From Psychrobacillus sp040274765 (lineage in GTDB: Bacteria; Bacillota; Bacilli; Bacillales_A; Planococcaceae): DNA of 64,000 bases. Both the position numbers and the translations under genes were made by a program. Shown one piece after another: positions 8,119 through 17,010 of this stretch (positions are counted from its first letter, which is position 1; every line of letters begins with the position of its first letter). Where the stretch lies: the NCBI GenBank assembly GCA_040274765.1, contig JBEMAY010000001.1, positions 29,264 through 93,263 of the forward strand, given 5' to 3'. The notes beneath the pieces are model-generated. The model saw only the letters and a program-made list of their open reading frames with translations, was not told where the DNA came from and searched no databases.

Positions 8119-8646
8119 TTATTCAGCTGGATTTAGTTCTAATTCTACTGAGATTTTGATATCTTCACCAACTAATACGCCACCAGTTTCAAGTGCTTGG
8201 TTCCAAACTAGCCCAAAGTCTTTACGGTTTACCTTAGTCTCTGCCGAGAAAGCAACTACTTCCTGACCCCAAGGATTTTTGCCCTTACCGCCGTACTCAA
8301 CCTCAAATGTTACAGGCTTAGTTACATCTTTAATAGTTAAGTTCCCTGTTACATCGTATTCGCCTATGTCAGTGTTTTGAATTTCAGTTGCTACAAATGT
8401 AATAGTTGGATATTTTTCTGCATCGAAGAAATCCTCTCCACGTAAGTGGTTATCGCGATCCTCGTGATTCGTATTGATGGAATTAACATCAATATTAAAA
8501 GTGATAGAGGCACCTGTTAAATCTTCAGCAGTTCCCTCCAAATCAGCAGTAAAGTGAGTAAAGCTACCTTTTACTTTAGATACCATCATGTGTTTTACAG
8601 AAAAATCGATACTAGAATGTGCAGCGTCCAAATTAAACTTTGTCAT
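8119..8646 (-). CDS. YceI-family protein (lipocalin-like, polyisoprenoid-binding fold)
   Basis: The 175-residue protein starts MTKFNLDAAHSSIDFSVKH, the typical opening of the YceI family, and carries the conserved HEDRDNHLRGEDFFDAEKYP segment (about 60-80). The family forms a beta-barrel that binds isoprenoid chains. Its cellular role is poorly defined, though in several bacteria it responds to quinone, acid or oxidative stress. There is no signal peptide, so it is probably cytoplasmic. The ATG at 8646 is preferred over the longer frame because of the AGGGGGAAA site. It is divergent from an HxlR regulator, with a YodB-type operator in between, so control by that regulator is likely. Confidence 0.9.
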   Translation of the reverse strand: MTKFNLDAAHSSIDFSVKHMMVSKVKGSFTHFTADLEGTAEDLTGASITFNIDVNSINTNHEDRDNHLRGEDFFDAEKYPTITFVATEIQNTDIGEYDVTGNLTIKDVTKPVTFEVEYGGKGKNPWGQEVVAFSAETKVNRKDFGLVWNQALETGGVLVGEDIKISVELELNPAE

Positions 8647-8738
8647 TTTTATTTCCCCCTGTAGTTCTAATTTTAATAGCTTCATTCTTCTAAAAAATGA
8701 AGTAATAACTCAAACCGAATAGCTTGAGAGTAACTAAT

Positions 8739-8759
8739 AGTTACTTTATGTAAGTAACT
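8739..8759. promoter_or_regulatory. YodB/HxlR-type operator between yceI-like and hxlR-like genes
   Basis: AGTTACTT and AAGTAACT form a perfect 8-bp inverted repeat with a 5-bp spacer. It contains TACT-N7-AGTA (8742-8756), the operator pattern described for the B. subtilis HxlR-family regulators YodB and CatR. It overlaps a second near-palindrome, AGTAACTAATAGTTACT (8729-8745). Confidence 0.65.
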
Positions 8760-8783
8760 ATATATTAATCATATAATTACGTC

Positions 8784-8800
8784 AAGTAATTTAATTACTT
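8784..8800. promoter_or_regulatory. Second palindromic operator candidate upstream of the HxlR regulator
   Basis: AAGTAATTTAATTACTT is palindromic except for its centre and shares the AGTAA/TTACT half-sites with the operator at 8739-8759. It lies about 60 bases before the regulator start, where it could serve autoregulation. Confidence 0.5.
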
Positions 8801-8857
8801 TGGTTTTACAAAAAATACGAACAGGCGTATAATACGTAATGATAGAGGTGAATGAAT

Positions 8858-9163
8858 ATGAAGGAATTATCATTATGTCCGCGGCTTTCCAAGGCAATGG
8901 AATTGTTAGGTAAAAGATGGACAACTTTAATTATTTATCAATTATTAGACGGTTCTAAAAGGTTTAATGAGATAGAATCTTCTCTACCTATTAGTGGACG
9001 CCTGTTGTCCGAGCGATTAAAAGAATTGGAAAGAGAAGGGATTGTTCAAAGAACCCTTTTTTCTGAGGTTCCAGTTCGGGTTGAGTATAATTTAACGGAT
9101 AAAGGTATGGCTCTTAAGGAAGTTATAACTGGGATTGAAACCTGGTCCAAGGATTGGTTATAA
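8858..9163 (+). CDS. HxlR-family transcriptional regulator (YodB-like)
   Basis: The 101-residue winged-helix regulator has the family signature CPRLSKAMELLGKRWTTLII near the N-terminus and Cys7 in the place of the redox-sensing cysteine of YodB and HypR. Those proteins repress detoxification genes until quinones, diamide or hypochlorite modify the cysteine. The ATG at 8858 is used because the AGAGGTG site is seven bases before it and only one base before the alternative ATG at 8852. It is divergent from the yceI-like gene and flanked by TACT-N7-AGTA type operators, so it probably represses both. Family assignment is secure; the inducing signal is inferred. Confidence 0.88.
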   Translation: MKELSLCPRLSKAMELLGKRWTTLIIYQLLDGSKRFNEIESSLPISGRLLSERLKELEREGIVQRTLFSEVPVRVEYNLTDKGMALKEVITGIETWSKDWL

Positions 9164-9239
9164 TAAGACACTTGAAAGTTTATATAGAGAAACGCATAGT
9201 ATGTATGGTGATAGGTTAAAGAAGAAAGGATTGTCTTTT

Positions 9240-10157
9240 TTGAATAAACAAGTATGGTATCAAGAATTAATTACAAAGCTAGATCCAAATAATGTGAAGA
9301 TCGATGAAGCTCTTCATATACACACGATGACACGCATGGGTGGCATGGCTGACCTATTTGTTACACCTGAAAATGAACAAGAAGCAGCTTTTATAGTTGA
9401 CTATACTCATAAAAATAACATTCCACTGTTACTACTTGGCAATGGCTCTAACATGGTCGTAAGAGATGGCGGGGTACGTGGCATAGTTCTTTGTTTAGAG
9501 AAACTAGATAAAATTGTTATTGAAGGTAATCATGTATATGCTGAAAGTGGAGCTGCTATTATAGATGTTTCCAAAGCTGCTGCAAAGGAATCGTTAACAG
9601 GTTTAGAGTTTGCTTGTGGTATCCCTGGAACAGTTGGGGGAGCAATGGCGATGAATGCAGGAGCATATGGCGGAGAAATCAAGGATATTATTCTGCAATG
9701 CACGGTGCTGACGCCACAAGGGGAAAAGCTGGTACTTTCAAAGGAAGAGCTGGAGTTAGAGTATCGTAAAAGCATTATTACAAAAGAAGGTTACTATGTC
9801 TTATCGGCTGAATTTGAATTGAAGCCAGGCAATCCGGACGAAGTAAATGCTAAAATTGCTGATTTAACATTCCAACGAGAATCGAAGCAGCCTTTAGAGT
9901 ATCCTTCTGCCGGTAGTGTGTTTAAAAGACCACCAGGATATTTTGCCGGTAAGCTAATCCAGGATAGTGGATTGCAAGGTAAGGGATTCGGTGGAGCAGA
10001 GGTATCTACCAAGCATGCAGGATTTATCGTCAATAAGAATAATGCAACGGCTACAGATTATATAAATACAATTGAGATGGTAAAAAAAACAGTGCTTGAT
10101 AACTTCGGAGTTGAGTTAGAGCTAGAGGTTAAAATAGTTGGAGAGAATAGAAAATAA
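9240..10157 (+). CDS. murB: UDP-N-acetylenolpyruvoylglucosamine reductase MurB
   Basis: MurB is the FAD- and NADPH-dependent enzyme that reduces UDP-GlcNAc-enolpyruvate to UDP-MurNAc in peptidoglycan precursor synthesis. The FAD-binding signature GNGSNMVVRDGGVRG, the GIPGTVGGAMAMNAGAYGGE block, and the C-terminal PSAGSVFKRPPG...AGKLIQDSGLQGKGFGGAEVS region, with its serine proton donor, are all present. A TTG start at 9240, with AGAAAGGA nine bases upstream, gives 305 residues, the usual length in Bacillus. The longer frame begins inside the HxlR gene. It is a monocistronic-looking gene with its own terminator. Confidence 0.95.
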   Translation: MNKQVWYQELITKLDPNNVKIDEALHIHTMTRMGGMADLFVTPENEQEAAFIVDYTHKNNIPLLLLGNGSNMVVRDGGVRGIVLCLEKLDKIVIEGNHVYAESGAAIIDVSKAAAKESLTGLEFACGIPGTVGGAMAMNAGAYGGEIKDIILQCTVLTPQGEKLVLSKEELELEYRKSIITKEGYYVLSAEFELKPGNPDEVNAKIADLTFQRESKQPLEYPSAGSVFKRPPGYFAGKLIQDSGLQGKGFGGAEVSTKHAGFIVNKNNATATDYINTIEMVKKTVLDNFGVELELEVKIVGENRK

Positions 10158-10166
10158 TATAAAGTT

Positions 10167-10196
10167 AGTCCCATGAATATACATGATTCATGGGGC
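10167..10196 (+). terminator. Intrinsic terminator of murB
   Basis: CCCATGAAT and ATTCATGGGG form a stem with a seven-base loop, followed by TTTTTATTTT. Confidence 0.9.
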
Positions 10197-10317
10197 TTTT
10201 TTATTTTAATTAAATGGTAAAAATTTTGAGCTGATTCGGTGAAGAAATTAAAGAGCTATGCAGGGGTTTAAGGCGTTTTGTCGAATTATGACATAGATAT
10301 ACAAAGGGGGTAATTAT

Positions 10318-12675
10318 TTGAAAAAGGGATGGAAGGTTGTTCTATGGATATTAGGAATTCTAGTGTCTACTGTGATTGTAGTAGTGATAGGGCTAAATGT
10401 TTTTTTGTCTAATACTAAACCTTTGATTCGAGGAGAGCTGGCGGTAGGAGTACTAAACGAAGATGTTCAAGTTATACGGGATCAAGATGGGGTTCCGCAT
10501 ATTAAAGCGCAGAGTGATGAAGATCTTTATCGTGCTCAAGGATTTGTGCAAGCCCAAGATCGATTATTTCAAATGGATTTAGCCCGGCGACAGGCCAGTG
10601 GTCAGCTTGCGGAGGTAGTTGGTAAAGGTGCAATAGATACAGACAAATTCTTTTTAACCTTCAGCCTTCGAGACGCAGCGGAGAAGTCCTACGCTGGCTA
10701 TAGTGATGAAGCGAAGCAAGTGTTGAAGTGGTATACAGAAGGGGTAAACGAATTTATAGATTATGCGAAAAAGGAAGGGAAGCTAAGTTATGAGTTTAAG
10801 CTATTAGGCTATGAACCGAAAGAATGGTCCCCTACTGATTCTTTGACAATTGGTAAATATATGGCGTATGACTTAGGTGGGAATTGGTCAAGCCTAGCAG
10901 TTAGGCATTGGGCGATTAATGCGTTTGAACAAGAAAAGGCGGAAGAACTATTTATCACTTATCCAGATGAAGCTCCTTCTATCATAGAAGCGAATTTAAG
11001 CAAACCAGTGGCTGTAAGTGGTCGATTCAATCAAGCTGTTTTGCCTAATGAATTTAATGGCAGTAATAACTGGGTTGTTAGTGGAGAAAAGACTGCTAGT
11101 GGAATGCCACTTTTAGCTGATGATCCCCATTTAGGGTTAAGTACACCATCGATTTGGTATCAAATGCATTTAGAGTCACCAAGTCAAAATGTAAGTGGGG
11201 TAATATTTGCTGGAATACCTGGTATTATTTTAGGTCACAACGAAGAGGTGGCTTGGGGGGTAACGAATGTAGGACCGGACGTACAGGACTTATATATCGA
11301 GACACCAAATCCTGAAGATCGTACGAAATTCATGTATGAAGGTAAGTGGGAACAGGCTACTATTCGGAAAACAAATATCAAAGTAAAGGGAGAAGAGGAT
11401 GTACCATTTGAGGTATTGGTAACGCGCCATGGACCAATTATTTCAGATGTGCTTTTTAAGGAAGAAAATCCATCTGCGTTATTCTCTATGCAGTGGACAG
11501 CGTTAGAGCCTACTCTAGAATTACAGGCTATATTAAAAATGAATAAGTCATCTAACTGGGAGGAGTTTGAGAAAGCTTTAGCCGATTTTCATGCTCCAGC
11601 ACAAAATTTTGTTTTTGCTGCAAAGGATGGAACGATTGCTTATAAAGCTAATGGTAGAATTCCAGTCCGTAAAACTGGGGACGGTCAGCTGCCTGTACCA
11701 GGGGATTCAAACGAATTTGGATGGACTGGTTATGTACCTTATAACGAACTGCCCAAAGTTGTGAACCCTAAAGAAGGTTTCATTGCAACAGCAAATAATG
11801 AGGTGGTAGATAATTCATATCCATACCATATAACTGATTTTTGGGCTCAATCTTATCGTTACGAAAGAATCGCAGAAGTGTTGGCAAGTAAAGATAAGCT
11901 AACTAAGGAAGATATGATGACACTCCAGATGGATCAAGAAAATTTATATGCACGTGAATTTTTAAGTTCTATGATTGAGTCTGTTGAAAAGAAAGATAGT
12001 GATGGTAAATACAATGACATATTAGTTATCTTAAAGAATTGGAATCATGTAGATGATAAAGATCAGTCTGCGCCATTAATCTTCCATAAATGGATGAAGC
12101 AGCTTCCAAAAACAATGTTTAAGGAGCAAATGCCGGAGGACGTGTATGATATGTTGCCAGGAAAGAGCCATATATCTGATCAGTTATTACGAAAAGGATA
12201 TCAAAATGAAGCGAGTGCTTGGTTACAAGAGTACGGCGGAGTAGATAAGTGGGTCTTTGATTCGTTTACTACTGCAGTCAAAGGAATTGAAGAGGAATTT
12301 GGAGGAAATGAAGCCAAATGGAAATGGGGAGACTATCATCAATTAACATTTGATCATCCAATTTCAGGTGCCTCTCCTATACTTGGGCACTTCTTAAATC
12401 CTGACCCGGTACCGATAGGTGGATCTAACATTACTGTTCAAGCAGCGGGGTATAGAGAAGATGGCAGTGTAAATCATGGGGCATCCTGGAGATTTGTTGC
12501 GGATTTAGCTGACCTTTCAGAGGCATATCACATTGTAGGACCAGGGCAAAGTGGCCACATCAAATCGGAATGGTACCATAGCCAGGTGAGAGATTGGGCT
12601 GATGGTAATTATCACACTACTGTAATTGATGGCGACATAGTTGACGGCTATGATTTGCTGTTAAAGGCAGAGTAA
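10318..12675 (+). CDS. Penicillin acylase family protein (Ntn-hydrolase)
   Basis: The 785-residue protein begins with an uncleaved-looking membrane anchor (about residues 7-28), followed by the alpha-subunit region, a linker and a beta-subunit beginning at Ser249 in NGSNNWVV. In this family that serine becomes the N-terminal nucleophile after self-cleavage. ADDPHLG and the ATANNEV segment are further family landmarks. These enzymes hydrolyse amide bonds of penicillins, acyl-homoserine lactones or other N-acyl compounds outside the membrane. The natural substrate here is unknown. The TTG start at 10318 has AAAGGGGG upstream. A Spo0A-box-like sequence lies 33 bases before the start. It has its own terminator. 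Confidence 0.9.
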   Translation: MKKGWKVVLWILGILVSTVIVVVIGLNVFLSNTKPLIRGELAVGVLNEDVQVIRDQDGVPHIKAQSDEDLYRAQGFVQAQDRLFQMDLARRQASGQLAEVVGKGAIDTDKFFLTFSLRDAAEKSYAGYSDEAKQVLKWYTEGVNEFIDYAKKEGKLSYEFKLLGYEPKEWSPTDSLTIGKYMAYDLGGNWSSLAVRHWAINAFEQEKAEELFITYPDEAPSIIEANLSKPVAVSGRFNQAVLPNEFNGSNNWVVSGEKTASGMPLLADDPHLGLSTPSIWYQMHLESPSQNVSGVIFAGIPGIILGHNEEVAWGVTNVGPDVQDLYIETPNPEDRTKFMYEGKWEQATIRKTNIKVKGEEDVPFEVLVTRHGPIISDVLFKEENPSALFSMQWTALEPTLELQAILKMNKSSNWEEFEKALADFHAPAQNFVFAAKDGTIAYKANGRIPVRKTGDGQLPVPGDSNEFGWTGYVPYNELPKVVNPKEGFIATANNEVVDNSYPYHITDFWAQSYRYERIAEVLASKDKLTKEDMMTLQMDQENLYAREFLSSMIESVEKKDSDGKYNDILVILKNWNHVDDKDQSAPLIFHKWMKQLPKTMFKEQMPEDVYDMLPGKSHISDQLLRKGYQNEASAWLQEYGGVDKWVFDSFTTAVKGIEEEFGGNEAKWKWGDYHQLTFDHPISGASPILGHFLNPDPVPIGGSNITVQAAGYREDGSVNHGASWRFVADLADLSEAYHIVGPGQSGHIKSEWYHSQVRDWADGNYHTTVIDGDIVDGYDLLLKAE

Positions 12676-12723
12676 AGATGTTTTAGAAGATAACCATGAA
12701 TTTGTAATTATTTACTATCGGAG

Positions 12724-12756
12724 GAAGGCACTTTCTGTTTCAACAGAAGTGCCTTC
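12724..12756 (+). terminator. Intrinsic terminator of the penicillin-acylase gene
   Basis: GAAGGCACTT pairs perfectly with AAGTGCCTTC and is followed by TTTTTAT. Confidence 0.9.
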
Positions 12757-12857
12757 TTTTTATGGAACCGTTGTACGGACATTGTATTTACTGTTTACTT
12801 CTCTATTGATTTTCGTGTTTTGCTAAACACACTTAATGAAAAAAATTATATTTTCTT

Positions 12858-12940
12858 ATTCAAACATATATTTGAATGATGGTTGATTTTAGATTTTTCC
12901 GAACATATAATAAAGTAACTATCAAACATCTATTTGAATG
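12858..12940 (+). promoter_or_regulatory. cad promoter with two CadC-type operators
   Basis: A sigma-A promoter TTGATT (12883-12888), 17 bases, TATAAT (12906-12911) is flanked by two near-identical imperfect palindromes. ATTCAAACATATATTTGAAT (12858-12877) lies just upstream of the -35, and TCAAACATCTATTTGAATG (12922-12940) lies between the -10 and the cadC start. Both resemble the CadC operator of plasmid pI258 (TCAAATA...TATTTGA). Metal-free CadC bound to both would block the promoter. Confidence 0.85.
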
Positions 12941-12950
12941 AGGTGCTCAA

Positions 12951-13310
12951 ATGCAACCCAAGGAAGTATGTGAAGTAACAAAAGTAAATGAAATAATAGT
13001 AGAAGAGGTAAAACAACAGATTCCTGATTTGACAAAGCTAGTGATGCTCTTTAAAGCGCTAGCAGACGAAACAAGACTTAAAATTGCCTATGCCTTAACA
13101 GTTGAAGACGAGTTATGCGTGTGTGATGTAAGTGAAATAATAGGCTCGTCAGTGGCAACTGCATCCCATCATCTACGTTTTCTAAAGGATTTGTCTCTAG
13201 CGAAATCTCGACGCAAAGGAAAACTCGTTTATTACTCTTTAGCAGATTACCATGTTAATGAGCTTGTAAAGATCGCCTATGAGCATTCCATGGAAGAGGT
13301 GGAAACATGA
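12951..13310 (+). CDS. cadC: ArsR/SmtB-family metal-responsive repressor CadC
   Basis: The 119-residue winged-helix repressor has the ELCVCDV motif, with Cys56 and Cys58 in the recognition-helix region, and an N-terminal Cys7. These correspond to the three thiolates that bind Cd(II), Pb(II) or Zn(II) in CadC. Metal binding releases the operator and turns on the efflux pump. Two operators of the expected sequence surround its promoter. The stop overlaps the start of the P-type ATPase by four bases (ATGA), giving a coupled cadCA operon. Confidence 0.93.
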   Translation: MQPKEVCEVTKVNEIIVEEVKQQIPDLTKLVMLFKALADETRLKIAYALTVEDELCVCDVSEIIGSSVATASHHLRFLKDLSLAKSRRKGKLVYYSLADYHVNELVKIAYEHSMEEVET

Positions 13311-15395
13311 ATAACGCAGGAAAAAAGGAGTATCGTTTGGAAAACTTATCCTGTGCCAATTGTGCGAGGAAGTTTGAAAGTAATATAAAAAGCCTTCCAA
13401 CTGTACAGGAAGCAACCGTTAACTTCGGAGCAGCTAAAGTTTCTGTTATAGGAGACGTATCTGTCGAGGAAATAGAAAAGGCTGGTGCATTTGATGGCAT
13501 CAAGGTCGTACCTGTTACGCAACGAAAANNNNNNNNNNAACGTTGTAACATTGATATCTTTAATTTTTTTAATAGGAGGAATTATTGCTTCCTTTGCTTA
13601 TGAGGAGACTCATCCTGTAGCTCTTTCCTTATTTGTATTATCCATCGCAATTGGTGGATTTGAATTGTTTAAGGGAGGACTGATTAACCTTTCACGCTTT
13701 TACTTCGATATGAAGACCTTAATGACAATTGCCATAATTGGTGCTGCCATCATTGGAGAATGGCGCGAGGGAGCGGTTGTTGTCTTCTTGTTTGCGTTAA
13801 GTGAAGCGTTAGAGGCATACTCCATGAACAAGGCTAGGCAATCCATTAGTGAATTAATGGATATCGCTCCCTCCACCGCAATAGTCCGTCGTGACAATAA
13901 ACTAATCGAATTAGATACCGAGTTTATACAAATTGGTGACGTGCTTATTGTGAAGCCAGGTGAAAAAATTGCCATGGACGGGGTTGTGTTAAAGGGAAAA
14001 TCCACAGTTAACCAAGCATCCATTACCGGAGAGTCGGTACCCGTGGTTAAAATGAAAGGTAAAGAAGTTTTTGCTGGTACATTAAATGAAGAGGGTTCCC
14101 TAGAAATTGAAGTGACGAAGCGTGTTGAAGACACAACCATCGCCAAAATTATTCATCTAGTAGAAGAAGCGCAAGCAGAAAAAGCCCCTTCCCAACGTTT
14201 TGTGGATAAATTTGCGAAGTTTTACACCCCTGCCATTATTGGTATCGCATTTTTGGTAGCAATTATTCCTCCACTTCTAGGAGCCGACTGGGAGCTTTGG
14301 ATTTATCAAGGTCTTGCGGTTCTAGTTGTAGGCTGTCCGTGTGCGTTGGTGGTATCGACACCGGTTGCGATAGTTACTGCTATTGGAAATGCTGCAAAGC
14401 ATGGTGTTTTGATAAAAGGTGGAATCCATCTAGAAGAAATTGGGCGTATTGAAGCGATCGCATTCGACAAAACGGGTACTCTCACAAAAGGTTACCCAGA
14501 GGTGACATATGTAGAGGCAGACTCTCCGAAAGATTTTATACAAAATATCATGTCTATTGAAGTGTACTCACAACACCCCGTAGCTAAAGCCATTGTTCAA
14601 TATGGTGCTAGTGAGCATATTCATCCAATAGAAATAGACGAGTTTAAATCGATAACGGGGAAAGGTGCAGAAGCAGTCGTTAATGGTATAAAATGGTCTG
14701 TAGGTAGTGTTGCTTGGATAAAAACTATCGGTTCAATTGCAGAGGATGTTCTCCTACAGGTTGAAAAACTCCAGCTAGAGGGGAATACAGTCATCCTTGC
14801 TGCAGAGGAAGGAATCTATCGAGGTTTTGTAGCCATTGCCGATCCTATACGCGCTACAAGTAGCAAAGTATTACAAAGATTAAAGGTTATTGGGGTAAAG
14901 CATACCGTGATGTTAACTGGTGATGATCCAAATACAGCGTATGCAATTGCTACTAAACTTGGGATAACTGATGTAAATGCAGGATTAATGCCCGAGCAAA
15001 AGCTAACAGCTATTGAGAGATTAAAAGAAAACTATGGAGCGGTAGCAATGGTCGGAGACGGAGTCAACGATTCACCCGCTCTAGCTACAGCTAATGTCGG
15101 TATAGCTATGGGTGGAGCTGGAACGGACGCCGCTTTGGAGACTGCAGATGTAGCTCTAATGGCAGATGACTTAGAAAAATTACCGTATACTATTAGTTTA
15201 AGTAGAAAAGCATTGCATATTATTAAAGAAAATATTATGTTTGCATTAGGGTTAAAGGCCATAGCGTTACTATTAATTATTCCTGGTTGGTTAACTCTAT
15301 GGATTGCCATATTTGCGGATATGGGTGCTACATTATTAGTAGTTTTAAACTCCTTACGATTATTAAATAAGTTTAGTGAGGAAAAAGAGTTTTGA
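13307..15395 (+). CDS. cadA: Cadmium/zinc/lead-translocating P-type ATPase CadA (interrupted by a 10-N gap)
   Basis: The gene encodes a P1B-type ATPase exporting Cd, Zn or Pb. The first part (13307-13528) is an N-terminal HMA domain with LSCANCARKF. The second part (13539-15395) has the transmembrane region, TGES actuator motif, ion-binding CPC in VGCPCALVV, phosphorylation site DKTGT, HP in SQHPVAKA, and GDGVNDSPA. The two parts lie in different frames only because ten placeholder Ns (13529-13538) separate them. Together they give about 690 residues against the roughly 700-720 usual for CadA, so a short stretch is missing from the assembly rather than the gene being broken. It overlaps cadC and is co-regulated with it. 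Confidence 0.92.
13529..13538. other. Assembly gap (10 N) within cadA
   Basis: Ten Ns lie between the HMA domain and the first membrane segment of CadA. The count is a placeholder, because the frame before and after does not match at this length. Confidence 0.95.
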
Positions 15396-15410
15396 GATTC
15401 CAATCAATCC

Positions 15411-15485
15411 TGGGACAGATAAGCATCACAACTGCGCTCGTAAGCAACGGGTGATAGCTTATCTTCTGCTAGGCGGAAAGTGTCT
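15411..15485. other. Structured intergenic element downstream of cadA
   Basis: GATAAGCATCAC (15418-15429) pairs with GTGATAGCTTATC (15451-15463), with one bulge, around a 21-base loop. An outer pair, GGGACA with TGTCTC, could extend the stem. No T-run follows, so it is not a standard terminator. It might be a dispersed palindromic element or an RNA structure. Confidence 0.4.
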
Positions 15486-15601
15486 CTAAAAGAGAAGTAA
15501 TTTACTTTAAGCTTATAACAGCATATAAATTTCAGTATTTATTCGTGTTTTTACTAAAAAAATGGACGAGATATATTATCAATAGGTTGGGAGGGTTATC
15601 A

Positions 15602-16711
15602 ATGAAGCTAACAGAGTGGACGATGGAAGAGCAGGAGCAACTGATTCATTTTATGACGACGAACACATGGCCATATCATGGAAATTCTCATCCGGTACGA
15701 GAGTTAATTGAAAAAACGATTGAAGAGGGTGGATATCAATCAGATGAGGTAAAAACCTTTTGGGTTGAAAACGATCAAGATGAAAAAGTAGGAATTGTGA
15801 AAATCTATGACTTGCAGGATGAAATCCCTCTTTTTGACTTAAGAATTGCAGATGAGGCTCGAGGAAGAGGATATGGTCCACTTGCTTTAAAAAAGATTGC
15901 TGAATATGTTTTTAATCTTCCGGAAGGTAAGATTCGCTTAGAGGGGCATACACGTCAAGATAATTTCGCTATGAGAAAAACGTTTGAACGTGCAGGATTT
16001 GTTAAAGAAGCACAGCTACGTCAAGCATGGTTTTCACCTAAAGAAGGCTCTTACTATGATGCAGTTACATATGGCATGACGAGAAATGATTTTATAAAGG
16101 GCACATCTACTCCGGTTAAGTGGGATGATGGCTTTCATATCATTGAAAAGGTAAAGGAGGAATTGGTCTTTCCAGAGGAATTCTATACAGAAAGGTTGAT
16201 CATCCGAGCGCCTAAAATCGATGATGCAGAGGCTGTCCAAAAAGCAGTGGTTGCTTCCCAGGATGCATTAAAGGAATGGATGCCATGGGCACAAGAAAAG
16301 GAGTCGCTAGAGCAAAGAGTACAAAATCTACGTCAGGCAGTAGCGGATTTTATCACTCGAAAGGATCTTCGGTTACATTTGTTTTTAAAGGAAACAGGAG
16401 AATTCGTAGGTTGTTCAGGGCTCCATCGAATAGACTGGGATGTCCGGAAGTTTGAGATTGGCTATTGGATTGACAGTAAATTTGAAGGAAAAGGCTTGAT
16501 GACTGAAGCAGTGGAACGGATTACTACGTTTGCTTTTGAAGAGTTAAAGGCTAATCGAGTTGAAATTCGTTGTGATAGTGAAAATGTGAGAAGTCGTTCA
16601 GTTGCCGAGAGACTAAACTATACACTAGAAGGTACGCTTCATCATGATTCCTTGTCTGCGGATGGTAAGAGATTAAGAGATACTTGTATATACGCCAAGA
16701 CAAAAAGATAA
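15602..16711 (+). CDS. Tandem GNAT acetyltransferase (two acetyltransferase domains)
   Basis: The 369-residue protein holds two GNAT domains. The N-terminal one (about 1-170) has the acetyl-CoA loop EARGRGYGPLAL. The C-terminal one (about 195-369) resembles RimJ/RimL-type ribosomal-protein N-acetyltransferases (FYTERLIIRAP start, FEGKGLMTEA loop, SVAERL). The ATG at 15602 is taken because GGGAGGG precedes it; the longer frame has no ribosome site. Substrates are unknown; protein N-termini or small amines are both possible. It is a single gene that shares a bidirectional terminator with the convergent small-protein gene. Confidence 0.85.
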   Translation: MKLTEWTMEEQEQLIHFMTTNTWPYHGNSHPVRELIEKTIEEGGYQSDEVKTFWVENDQDEKVGIVKIYDLQDEIPLFDLRIADEARGRGYGPLALKKIAEYVFNLPEGKIRLEGHTRQDNFAMRKTFERAGFVKEAQLRQAWFSPKEGSYYDAVTYGMTRNDFIKGTSTPVKWDDGFHIIEKVKEELVFPEEFYTERLIIRAPKIDDAEAVQKAVVASQDALKEWMPWAQEKESLEQRVQNLRQAVADFITRKDLRLHLFLKETGEFVGCSGLHRIDWDVRKFEIGYWIDSKFEGKGLMTEAVERITTFAFEELKANRVEIRCDSENVRSRSVAERLNYTLEGTLHHDSLSADGKRLRDTCIYAKTKR

Positions 16712-16735
16712 GGGGTTGCCTAATGGCAACCCCTT
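16710..16735. terminator. Bidirectional intrinsic terminator
   Basis: AAGGGGTTGCC and GGCAACCCCTT form a perfect 11-bp stem with a four-base loop, T-rich on the plus side. It lies between the tandem GNAT gene and the convergent 51-residue gene. Confidence 0.88.
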
Positions 16736-16738
16736 TTG

Positions 16739-16894
16739 TCAGACGGCTCGTCTGCCAGTAACAAGTTGAATTACAAAAATAATACCTGCAATAATTAACA
16801 GCGTATGGATTAATCCTCCGCCAAAGTCTAAAAGTAGGCCTAATAACCATAGTACAATAAGTACTACTACAATGCCCCATAAAATTCTACCCAT
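16739..16894 (-). CDS. Lmo0937-family small membrane protein (51 residues)
   Basis: This short minus-strand gene starts at ATG 16894 with AGAAAGGATGA upstream. It begins MGRILWGIVVVL, has two hydrophobic segments separated by LDFGGGLIH, and ends in a basic tail TGRRAV. That pattern (GGGLIH between two helices, then GRR) is the hallmark of the Lmo0937/DUF5670 family, widespread in Firmicutes and often under stress control. The molecular function is not known. Confidence 0.8.
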   Translation of the reverse strand: MGRILWGIVVVLIVLWLLGLLLDFGGGLIHTLLIIAGIIFVIQLVTGRRAV

Positions 16895-17010
16895 TATAAG
16901 TCATCCTTTCTTCTTTAAATTGTTAATACGTGTTATTATTAATTAGTTACCCCAGCGTATAGTAAGTTAAACATGGGTACTTATTTTTAAAGAATGAAAG
17001 AAGGATAGAA

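Noticed and set aside
13255..13560. Frameshifted or split cadA pseudogene
   Set aside because: The frame change coincides exactly with ten placeholder Ns; all catalytic motifs are present on both sides.
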